Of a stretch of DNA of 64,000 nucleotides, positions 16,012-22,572 are shown piece after piece. The first letter of the stretch is position 1, and each line of letters starts with the position of its first letter. The position numbers and the translations under genes were made by a program. The stretch lies in the NCBI RefSeq assembly GCF_009928485.1, contig NZ_JAABNP010000030.1, positions 1-64,000 of the forward strand. The letters are read 5' to 3'. The notes under the pieces were generated by a model, which was not told the DNA's origin, did no database searches, and worked only from the letters and a program-made list of their open reading frames with translations. This DNA is from Clostridium sp. C2-6-12 (GTDB taxonomy: Bacteria; Bacillota; Clostridia; Clostridiales; Clostridiaceae).

Positions 16012-17019
16012 TCAACCTTTCAAATTGTAATATTCCTCATATAATGAAATCAATAATTCTTCAACTTGTCCTTCATCTGGTTTATTAGGTAAAGCAGTAT
16101 TAACTGATGCTTCTTTAAAATTGAACTCATATAATTCTACCATTTTAAACACTTCATCATAACTATACTTACCTTTTCTAATATCCATTAATAAATCATG
16201 TTCTTTTTCTCTAAAGGTGTTAATTTCATGAGTTTTTAATATTTCAGTTCCCATAATTAAAAGTCTTATTAAGTGCATAGCATGTTTTAAAAGCTTGCCC
16301 TCATCCTTTTTTCTATTCCTATGATTAAGCTTATCATAATCACGAACAATATTATTCATTTCTGAGTATATACTGCTAAAATCCCTTAATGGATATTTAT
16401 CTATATTAATATCCATTAATATCTCTGTTTCTATTTCTTGTTTATCCGATTTATCAATATATAATTTTATGCTTCCTTTTGGAAACTCTGTATAATTAGA
16501 TGAAAAATGATTCATTTGATTATTTATTGTATTAAGTATATGTTTTTCTTTTTCTTCCTGTGGATACTCATCCCTTGCTAAAGCATTTTGCAGTCTTCTT
16601 AATTGTGCAGTAGCATAATTACCAAAAGTGTTTATTACTCTTTTGGATATAAATAATTCTTTATTTTTACGTAATGCCTCACCGTATTTGTTCATATAAA
16701 TTATATGTTCATCCTTAGTACCTAATAATTCAAGAATATTAGGATTGCCTTTTAACGCTAATGAAACAAATTTCTTAAGTCCATAGATAACTGTATCTGT
16801 TTCTGTATCTTCAAATTGTTCAAAGCTTTGAAATCCATACATATTTTCTTTTCTTTCAATGGTAATTCCTCGTAAGTCTATGTCACTATTATCTAAATTA
16901 GTTCCATATCCTATTGATCCTGAAAGTGTCAAATAAATGATGTTATCTCCTAAATTATTATTTGAGTGGATAAATTTATATTCTTCTCTATTTATAATTT
17001 CCTTTGATACCCTCTTCAT
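16012..17019 (-). CDS. RlaP-type nucleotidyltransferase (copy 2)
   Basis: A 335-aa polymerase-beta-fold nucleotidyltransferase of the RNA-ligase-associated (RlaP/YcgL) family. The active-site signature LSGSIGYGTNLDNSDIDLRG supplies the GS motif and the two metal-binding aspartates. The C-terminal half is helical (LNHRNRKKDEGKLLKHAMHL), as in substrate-binding domains of this family. GGAGGT 4 nt before the ATG supports the start, which overlaps the previous gene's end by 32 nt. It is the last gene of the Ro-RtcB operon, so a role in end-processing or tagging of damaged RNA is inferred. Biochemistry of RlaP proteins is poorly known. Confidence 0.8.
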   Translation of the reverse strand: MKRVSKEIINREEYKFIHSNNNLGDNIIYLTLSGSIGYGTNLDNSDIDLRGITIERKENMYGFQSFEQFEDTETDTVIYGLKKFVSLALKGNPNILELLGTKDEHIIYMNKYGEALRKNKELFISKRVINTFGNYATAQLRRLQNALARDEYPQEEKEKHILNTINNQMNHFSSNYTEFPKGSIKLYIDKSDKQEIETEILMDINIDKYPLRDFSSIYSEMNNIVRDYDKLNHRNRKKDEGKLLKHAMHLIRLLIMGTEILKTHEINTFREKEHDLLMDIRKGKYSYDEVFKMVELYEFNFKEASVNTALPNKPDEGQVEELLISLYEEYYNLKG

Positions 17020-17794
17020 TTATACCTCCACTATACTCTTTAAGAGTCTTATGAAAAAATTCATTTAAAATACTAGAATCTCTTTCTTTTTCATTTTTAA
17101 TTCCTTTTGCATAATTATAATAATATTCTAGCTTATCTCTTAAAAATTCCACTAATTCTTTAGGTGGCTTTATTGTGTCTGACTCTATACTATCAGCTTT
17201 AACAATAACAAGTTTATCAATTATCTCTCTAATTTTGTTGTCTATTTCAACTTCTTTCATCATTGCTTGTAAATTCATAGGTGGGATTGTATTAAAATTT
17301 TCTATCCACATACATGCTAAAATTGGTCTAATAACATAAAAAAGCTTTTTGATTTTAATATTTTCAAACTCCACCAATCCATCGCAGCTTTTCTTTGCAA
17401 TATTTATATAATGATATGTAACTGATATTGGTGAAAAATACTTTTCTGCAACATGTCTTAATTCATTTACAAACTCTTGATTCTGTTTGTATTTAATTGG
17501 AGAAGATAACCATTCTAATACAGGTGAATTGGATTTATACATAAGCTTTAGAGCTTTCTTAAGATCCCATCCATTAATATCTAAAACCTCATCTATAGGT
17601 ATTTCAATAACATCCGAACCTTCAAATACATTTAGATACCATTCTGGTTGATGAATATAAATAAATCTCACATCAAAATCACTATCTTTAGACTCGAATC
17701 CCCAGCCACGACTTCCTGATTCTACAGCATATAATATTTTTACATTATTTTTTTCTTCTATACTTTTTAATTGAGCTTGTATTATTTTCTCCAT
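16988..17794 (-). CDS. RlaP-type nucleotidyltransferase (copy 1)
   Basis: A 268-aa nucleotidyltransferase of the same RlaP/YcgL family, more canonical than its neighbour. The signature ESGSRGWGFESKDSDFDVRF is followed by IYIHQPEWYL, with a third acidic residue in EIPIDEVLDINGWDLKK. AAGGGG lies 13 nt upstream of the ATG. Its end overlaps the second RlaP gene by 32 nt, so the two are translationally coupled and may act as a pair. RtcB is 134 nt upstream on the same strand. The family is known mainly from association with RNA ligases; nucleotide and RNA targets are not predictable from sequence. Confidence 0.82.
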   Translation of the reverse strand: MEKIIQAQLKSIEEKNNVKILYAVESGSRGWGFESKDSDFDVRFIYIHQPEWYLNVFEGSDVIEIPIDEVLDINGWDLKKALKLMYKSNSPVLEWLSSPIKYKQNQEFVNELRHVAEKYFSPISVTYHYINIAKKSCDGLVEFENIKIKKLFYVIRPILACMWIENFNTIPPMNLQAMMKEVEIDNKIREIIDKLVIVKADSIESDTIKPPKELVEFLRDKLEYYYNYAKGIKNEKERDSSILNEFFHKTLKEYSGGINEEGIKGNYK

Positions 17795-17928
17795 GAATCT
17801 AGTTTCGCCCCTTCCTCATTTGGTATATAAAAAAGTCTTATTATATCCCAATACATTTCTATAAAATTTGTATCCTACATACTTTTTAAATTTAATTCCT
17901 TTATAATAATATATTAATTTTCGCTTTC

Positions 17929-19152
17929 CTAACCTTGAGCCTTAAAATTATAAATTGGTTTAATTATTTCAATAATATCAACAGTTTCAGAAATATTTTG
18001 AAGTATTTCTTCCTTAGGCTTATATACCATTGGAGCTTCATCAAGTGTTGCTTCTGTAACTGAAGTTGTAAAAATTCCTTCCATTGAAGCCTTAAATTCC
18101 TCTAAATTAACTTTTTCTTTTGCTTTAGTCCTGCTCATAATACGCCCTGCACCATGTGGTGCTGAATAATTCCAATCTGGATTTCCTTTTCCTATGGCAA
18201 TTATACTTCCATCTCTCATATTAAGGGGAATTAACACTTTTTCTCCTTTATAAGCTGAAATACTTCCTTTTCTAATTATATTGTCTTTGAAATTTATATA
18301 ATTATGTGTAGTCGAAAACGCTTCAAATTCATCAAAGCCTTTTCCAAGAAGCTTCTTTAATATAATATCTGCCATAGTGTTTCTATTTAAAACAGCATAT
18401 TCTTGACATATATTCATATCATTTAAATAATCTGTTCTGTAATCTCCACTTAAAAAGCATAACTCTTTTGGATAGCTTGGCATTAGGTCATTATATAGTG
18501 CTTCTAAATCCTTTAAAGCCTTTTGAATTTCCTTTCTACGTCCATCTGCTTTATATTCACTAATTATCTTATCTCTCTTTACAAAATAATCTCCCTTACC
18601 ACTACATAAATCTATAGCTAGATTTTGATAAATGTTAGCCACTTGCAATCCTAAATTTCTACTTCCTGAATGTATTACAAGATATTTAGTTCCATCAGCA
18701 CTTTCATTTAATTCAATAAAGTGATTTCCCCCACCTAAGGTACCAATACTTCTTTCAAGCCTTTTAGTATTCTTCAAGCTTCTATGGCATTTTAAATTTT
18801 GGAGTTCTGAAAATTTAACGACTCTTCCTTGGTGGACATTCATTCCTGATGGAACATATTTATGGATAATATCATCTAATTTTTCTAAATCTATTTCTAT
18901 TTTCCCTAAGTTTATAGTTAACATTCCACATCCAATATCAACTCCAACAATATTGGGAATAACCTTATCTCCTAAATCTGCTGTAAATCCAATAACACAG
19001 CTTGCTCCTTTATGAGTATCAGGCATTATTCTAACCTTGCAGCCCTCTACAAAAGACTGATTACATAATTCTTTTAATTGTTCAATTGCTTCTATTTCTA
19101 TATTATCTGTAAATACTTTTGCAGTATTATATTTTCCTTTAACTTCTAACAT
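17929..19152 (-). CDS. rtcB: RtcB tRNA-splicing/RNA repair ligase
   Basis: A 407-aa RtcB ligase, which joins 2,3-cyclic-phosphate or 3-phosphate ends to 5-OH RNA ends using GTP and Mn2+. All hallmarks are present: GVDIGCGM (Asp72, Cys75), LGGGNHFIE (Asn143, His144), VIHSGSR (His161), TTHNY (His283) and SAPHGAGRIMSR with the guanylylated His333. Length matches the short bacterial form. The start ATG (19150-19152) has no adjacent ribosome-binding site; GGAAGG lies beyond a 9-bp hairpin, and a 16-codon leader frame overlaps the start. Downstream are two RlaP genes; upstream are a barstar-like gene and Ro60. Confidence 0.95.
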   Translation of the reverse strand: MLEVKGKYNTAKVFTDNIEIEAIEQLKELCNQSFVEGCKVRIMPDTHKGASCVIGFTADLGDKVIPNIVGVDIGCGMLTINLGKIEIDLEKLDDIIHKYVPSGMNVHQGRVVKFSELQNLKCHRSLKNTKRLERSIGTLGGGNHFIELNESADGTKYLVIHSGSRNLGLQVANIYQNLAIDLCSGKGDYFVKRDKIISEYKADGRRKEIQKALKDLEALYNDLMPSYPKELCFLSGDYRTDYLNDMNICQEYAVLNRNTMADIILKKLLGKGFDEFEAFSTTHNYINFKDNIIRKGSISAYKGEKVLIPLNMRDGSIIAIGKGNPDWNYSAPHGAGRIMSRTKAKEKVNLEEFKASMEGIFTTSVTEATLDEAPMVYKPKEEILQNISETVDIIEIIKPIYNFKAQG

Positions 19153-19215
19153 ATATTAACTTTAGTGATATGCAGCATAGCAAATACACCAATCACTAAA
19201 TCTTCACTTCCTTCC
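19146..19215 (-). promoter_or_regulatory. rtcB translation-initiation region with hairpin and leader ORF
   Basis: The purine tract GGAAGGAAGTGAAGA (19201-19215 on the - strand) is separated from the rtcB ATG by an exact 9-bp stem (TTTAGTGAT 19161-19169 / ATCACTAAA 19192-19200, loop 22 nt). A GTG at 19194-19196 opens a 16-codon frame whose TAG stop overlaps the rtcB start (ATGTTAG). Either the stem brings the ribosome-binding site near the ATG, or rtcB is coupled to the leader peptide. Confidence 0.5.
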
Positions 19216-19232
19216 AATATTTATTCTAACTT

Positions 19233-19418
19233 TTAATCTACTCTCCATCCTAAACGTGCTCTCTTTGTAACACTTTGAATACTGTTTACTATTTCATCAA
19301 ATGCCAATAAACCTGATCCCAAATAACCGTTTGGAGCATTAACTGCCTTAACAAACTCATTAAAAAGTGAGTTTAAATCATATATATTTTTTCCTTCAAC
19401 AACATAAACATTTTTCAT
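19233..19418 (-). CDS. barstar-like mini-protein (61 aa)
   Basis: A 61-aa protein that resembles the N-terminal two thirds of the barstar (RNase inhibitor) family. It shows an initial strand (VYVVEGKNIYDLNSLF), a helix, and NAPNGYLGSGLLAFDEIV, which fits the barstar pattern of Y-F/L-G followed by LDAFxD. The C-terminal strand is missing or replaced by KRARLGWRVD, so it is shorter than usual (about 90 aa). GGGGAAG lies upstream. It sits 24 nt after Ro60 and before RtcB, within an RNA-metabolism operon. The family call is by pattern only; no barnase-like RNase gene is nearby. Confidence 0.5.
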   Translation of the reverse strand: MKNVYVVEGKNIYDLNSLFNEFVKAVNAPNGYLGSGLLAFDEIVNSIQSVTKRARLGWRVD

Positions 19419-19442
19419 AGAATATACACTTCCCCTATATTT

Positions 19443-20894
19443 CTATATAATTGATTTTAATTCTTCCTTAAAATAATAATCCTCAATTGTATCTTTTATA
19501 TTACTTAGGCCATTTTCCACATTTGGTATAAATTCTAATATCTTTTCATTCCAGCCTGCAATTATATTTACTTTATTTCCTTTAAATTGCTGTGTGCCAT
19601 AGCCTAAAAGATCAATTGCATGTACCCAAACATTAGGATTTACTTTCTTTCTATATTCATTTATATAAGCTTGACATACTGTATCATATCCCCTATTTAT
19701 CTCATTGTCTGATAGAATTATTATTCTATCTACATAAATCCTATTTTCTAGTAAATATCTTATTGGAAGCGACAGATCAGTACCTCCCCATGTAGGTCTT
19801 ATAGACTTTGCATTCGATATTATTCCATTTTGAGTTGCAAGCGGTGTTAATTTAAAGCTAAATTCAAAGGTGCTTGTTATTGCTTCATCACAGATACTAT
19901 TTGCAATGGACATTAATACAGTACCGATTTCAGCACAAGTCATATCACTTTTTGCACTTACTCTAGAACTCATAGAACCTGATACATCAGTAGATATAAA
20001 CGTCTTACCACTCAATCTTTCTATATTTTTTGTAGAATGTTTAATTGCTTTCTCTAATACATCGTAAATCTTTGATGTTCCTAATCCTTCATTTGATAAT
20101 ACATTAAAGGCTGAATAATATCTAAAAGGTAGTTGCTTGCTCTTTTTAACTCTATTTTCATTTTCTAAAACTTCATATACCTTATTAATATTATCAGGTG
20201 CCGCTTTAATAATATTTCTCAAATTACGAAGAATAGCCATATAACCAAGCTTATTGCTATCAATTAACTTTTCCCAAGTAATCTTGTTATTTCCTTCGCT
20301 TGAAAGCATTGTTTCCCAAGTAAAAGGTGTTTTTAAATTATCTTCAAGTAATCTCTTAAACATATCACTTTGTTCATTTGTGCTTGGCTTTGGATGAACT
20401 AAATTTACTATGTCCTTAAGTTTAATTTCTTTTGCTCCATTATATTTTCCAAGAGAAAATTCATCAAATCTCAAGAAACAATCTGCTATCCCTTTCTTTA
20501 AAGAATTTGGTATTGGCTTTCCATATACATTTAAATAGCAGCTTAAGATTTCTGACATATCATCAACTCTTTCAACTATTTCATTTAAAACTCTTCTAAC
20601 ATATTTCTTGCCTTGAACATCATGAGCAAGTTCTGAAACCATAACATGAGAAATACTTCTTAAATGAATTTCTTTCCTAGCATATATAGCTAAATTTGCT
20701 ACAAATTTTGGATCTATCTTAATAACTTTTCTTAAATCACTAACTATCTCTACAGAATTATCTCCATAATATTTCCCTTCATTAAAGAAGCTAGTTAAAA
20801 CTTCAGTTATTAGTTTTTCTTTTAGTTCCATTTTAAAAGCCACATGGCCTTCATGATTTTTTATTGTATTCTTAAAAATATTAAACTTTGACAT
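19443..20894 (-). CDS. rsr: Ro60-like TROVE domain protein (Rsr)
   Basis: A 483-aa bacterial Ro60 orthologue. The TROVE domain (about residues 10-290) forms a HEAT-repeat ring that binds Y RNAs outside and misfolded or single-stranded RNA ends in the central hole. The vWA domain follows with an intact MIDAS: FISTDVSGSMSS (Asp303, Ser305, Ser307), the downstream threonine in WGGTDLSLP and the aspartate in ILSDNE. AAAGGAG precedes the ATG. Three Y RNA genes lie immediately upstream on the same strand, and RtcB plus RlaP genes downstream, so it should form a Ro-Y RNA particle for RNA decay or repair. In known bacteria Ro works with PNPase. Confidence 0.95.
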   Translation of the reverse strand: MSKFNIFKNTIKNHEGHVAFKMELKEKLITEVLTSFFNEGKYYGDNSVEIVSDLRKVIKIDPKFVANLAIYARKEIHLRSISHVMVSELAHDVQGKKYVRRVLNEIVERVDDMSEILSCYLNVYGKPIPNSLKKGIADCFLRFDEFSLGKYNGAKEIKLKDIVNLVHPKPSTNEQSDMFKRLLEDNLKTPFTWETMLSSEGNNKITWEKLIDSNKLGYMAILRNLRNIIKAAPDNINKVYEVLENENRVKKSKQLPFRYYSAFNVLSNEGLGTSKIYDVLEKAIKHSTKNIERLSGKTFISTDVSGSMSSRVSAKSDMTCAEIGTVLMSIANSICDEAITSTFEFSFKLTPLATQNGIISNAKSIRPTWGGTDLSLPIRYLLENRIYVDRIIILSDNEINRGYDTVCQAYINEYRKKVNPNVWVHAIDLLGYGTQQFKGNKVNIIAGWNEKILEFIPNVENGLSNIKDTIEDYYFKEELKSII

Positions 20895-20986
20895 TTTAAT
20901 TTGCTCCTTTCAATTTTGAAGTTCAATAAAATTTTGTTTTAGGTGATTTTATTTTTTTCACAATAAAGTTTTTAAATATTTACTTA

Positions 20987-21083
20987 AAGGGAGAAAGACG
21001 AAAAGTGTTAGCTGCAATCATAGTTGCAGCAAATTCAATTTATTAATCCCAATAACGAAGTAACACTTTTCTGCACTGCCCTT
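20987..21083 (-). ncRNA. Y RNA copy C (no tRNA-like module)
   Basis: About 97 nt, third of three tandem Y RNA genes. The terminal stem is AAGGG (21079-21083) with CCCTT (20987-20991). The upper stem is an exact 10-bp pairing of 21062-21071 with 21000-21009. Between the stems it keeps the family's CAGTGCA on the 5 prime side and CTTTCT on the 3 prime side. TTACTTCGTT after the upper stem is shared with copies A and B. In place of the T/D-arm mimic there is a 7-bp hairpin GCTGCAA/TTGCAGC (21011-21030). Ends are approximate. Confidence 0.7.
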
Positions 21084-21089
21084 ATTTTA

Positions 21090-21224
21090 ATATGGAGAAA
21101 AAAGCTATTTAAGTATTCTGGTAGTGTGTTATCCCTTCTACTATACATATTGAAAATATGCAATTGGATTCGAACCAATATTACTACCCCTGAAACGAAG
21201 TAACTTAAATATACACTGCCATAT
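21090..21224 (-). ncRNA. Y RNA copy B with permuted tRNA-like module
   Basis: About 135 nt. Terminal stem ATATGG (21219-21224) with CCATAT (21090-21095); internal loop; 9-bp stem TATTTAAGT/ACTTAAATA (21203-21211 with 21106-21114). The apical module reads, 5 prime to 3 prime, as a T-arm ATTGGTTCGAATCCAAT (21163-21179), then a 7-bp hairpin equivalent to a closed acceptor stem (21144-21162), then the dinucleotide TA, then a D-arm-like stem GTAG/CTAC with a GGG-containing loop (21121-21141). This is the Y RNA architecture that mimics tRNA. Only 6 nt separate it from copy C. Confidence 0.85.
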
Positions 21225-21250
21225 CTTTTTACTATCAATGAAACAATTTT

Positions 21251-21385
21251 ATAAGGAGAAAAACTATTTAAGTATTTAGTGCTCTACCTACTGAGCTACT
21301 CATAATTTTGAAAAATTATGAGATTGGAATCGAACCAATGACACCTACGTTAACATCGAAGTAACTTAAATATGCACTTCCTTAT
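21251..21385 (-). ncRNA. Y RNA copy A with permuted tRNA-like module
   Basis: About 135 nt, first transcribed. Terminal stem ATAAGGA/TCCTTAT (21379-21385 with 21251-21257), then the same 9-bp TATTTAAGT/ACTTAAATA stem (21364-21372 with 21265-21273). The module is T-arm ATTGGTTCGATTCCAAT (21323-21339), an 11-bp closed acceptor-like hairpin (21299-21322), the linker TA as at tRNA positions 8-9, and a textbook D-arm GCTCAGTAGGTAGAGC (21281-21296). The order T-arm, acceptor, D-arm is a circular permutation of tRNA. It lies upstream of the Ro60 gene on the same strand. Ends are approximate. Confidence 0.88.
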
Positions 21386-21411
21386 TATTTTGTTTCCTGA
21401 CTACAATATTT

Positions 21412-21417
21412 ATTATA
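21412..21417 (-). promoter_or_regulatory. -10 element for the Y RNA/Ro60 operon
   Basis: TATAAT on the - strand, about 27 nt ahead of the first Y RNA stem. The -35 region (CTGTAA at 17-nt spacing) is poor, which would fit dependence on an activator such as the upstream WYL proteins (inference). Confidence 0.45.
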
Positions 21418-21531
21418 TTCTTTCTATAATTTTCTTACAGACAAAAAGTTTGCATCTTTTGGATGCTAATGTAAAATTTATCATAATAAAGCTGGCACTT
21501 CTTTAATATAAGTTAATACCATATTAAAAGA

Positions 21532-21572
21532 AAGATACCCAGAAGCTATTTATAAAAACTTCTGGGTATCTT
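21532..21572 (-). terminator. terminator after the WYL genes
   Basis: Exact 14-bp stem AAGATACCCAGAAG/CTTCTGGGTATCTT. Its first arm lies inside the last codons of the WYL gene, and the - strand continues as CTTTCTTTTAAT. It separates the regulators from the Y RNA/Ro operon. Confidence 0.88.
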
Positions 21573-22572
21573 CAAACCTTAATGCCATTTTAATCTTATC
21601 AATAATATTCTCTTTAACTCTATCAGGTGACTTTACTTTAACATATGGTCCTAAGGACATTATTTTTCTTATAACCTCATCTTCTTCAAAGGTATAATAA
21701 TAGATATCTATTTCATATTTATTTTCTGAAATGTTCCTTGAATTTCTTTCAAATGAAGAAAAACTCATAAAACATCTTTCCATAGCTCCCCTAATATCTT
21801 CAAGCTCAATTGTGATTGGAATTTCTGAGTATTTTTTTTCTTTTAATATCTTAAGTACATCTTCTCTTTTTATTTTTGAATTAACATCTTGTGCTATTTT
21901 AACTTCCTTTAAGGTATGCAAATTAACCAATATAGATCTATTCTCTTCTAAAGAATATAGAGATGCTCTAAATTTATCATCTTTTAAGGAATACTCAATT
22001 CTAATTGGAAGTGCTAATTGGTTATTATATTCATTGCCATTCTTATCTACATTAGAATATAAAATAGGCTTCTCATTAATTATTCCTTCTAAAATTGTAT
22101 AAAAATCCTTACTTATTTTTTCTAAATCAATGTCAAAATCACTTTTTACTTTGTTTGTAAATTCTATTACTTCATTACTTCCCTTTTTTACATCTATCAA
22201 GGCTGCTTCCAATTTTTCTAAGGTTTCTTTTCCTAGTAAAGCTTGTACTACCGATTCTTTAATCATTCCATTAAGCCAGGATTTTTCTAGCTTTGAAAAT
22301 CTAACTTTAAGAGGTATACTATCTTGATTATTTAAAATACTATAATACTTTCCCTCTTTTTCTTCCAAGAAATTAAAATTATCTATTTCGCTATATTGAT
22401 TTAAAAGCATTCCTTCAAAAGTTTTAAAGTCTTTTCCTATTATTTTCTCATCATATTCTTCTTTTTCAATAAGCCTTATAATTTCATCTTTATAAAGTCC
22501 ATTCTTTGCCAGATTCAAAATTCTAAATACTAAATGAAAATATTTATTTTTATATTCATGAAATAACTCCAT
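21550..22572 (-). CDS. WYL-domain protein (regulator candidate)
   Basis: A 340-aa protein with the tail of the WYL/WCX architecture: a central WYL-like beta domain (LALPIRIEYSLKDDKFRASL, SLEENRSILVNLHTLKEV) and the C-terminal motif LGPYVKVKSPDRVKENIIDK. The N-terminal region is helical without an obvious HTH. WYL domains sense nucleic acids or nucleotides in several defence and repair regulators. It overlaps the larger WYL gene by 17 nt, so the two are likely partners. Both lie directly upstream of the Y RNA/Ro60/RtcB operon, making them its probable regulators (inference). Confidence 0.72.
   Translation of the reverse strand: MELFHEYKNKYFHLVFRILNLAKNGLYKDEIIRLIEKEEYDEKIIGKDFKTFEGMLLNQYSEIDNFNFLEEKEGKYYSILNNQDSIPLKVRFSKLEKSWLNGMIKESVVQALLGKETLEKLEAALIDVKKGSNEVIEFTNKVKSDFDIDLEKISKDFYTILEGIINEKPILYSNVDKNGNEYNNQLALPIRIEYSLKDDKFRASLYSLEENRSILVNLHTLKEVKIAQDVNSKIKREDVLKILKEKKYSEIPITIELEDIRGAMERCFMSFSSFERNSRNISENKYEIDIYYYTFEEDEVIRKIMSLGPYVKVKSPDRVKENIIDKIKMALRFEDTQKFL

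Noticed and set aside
21035-21238. A 67-codon open frame on the - strand across the Y RNA genes
   Set aside because: It runs through the structured stems and T-arm of Y RNA copies B and C, has no ribosome-binding site, and its peptide has no protein-like pattern.
21281-21339. Possible tRNA gene because of a perfect D-arm and T-arm
   Set aside because: The arms are in permuted order, there is no anticodon arm and the acceptor stem is closed by a loop. It fits a Y RNA tRNA mimic, not a tRNA.
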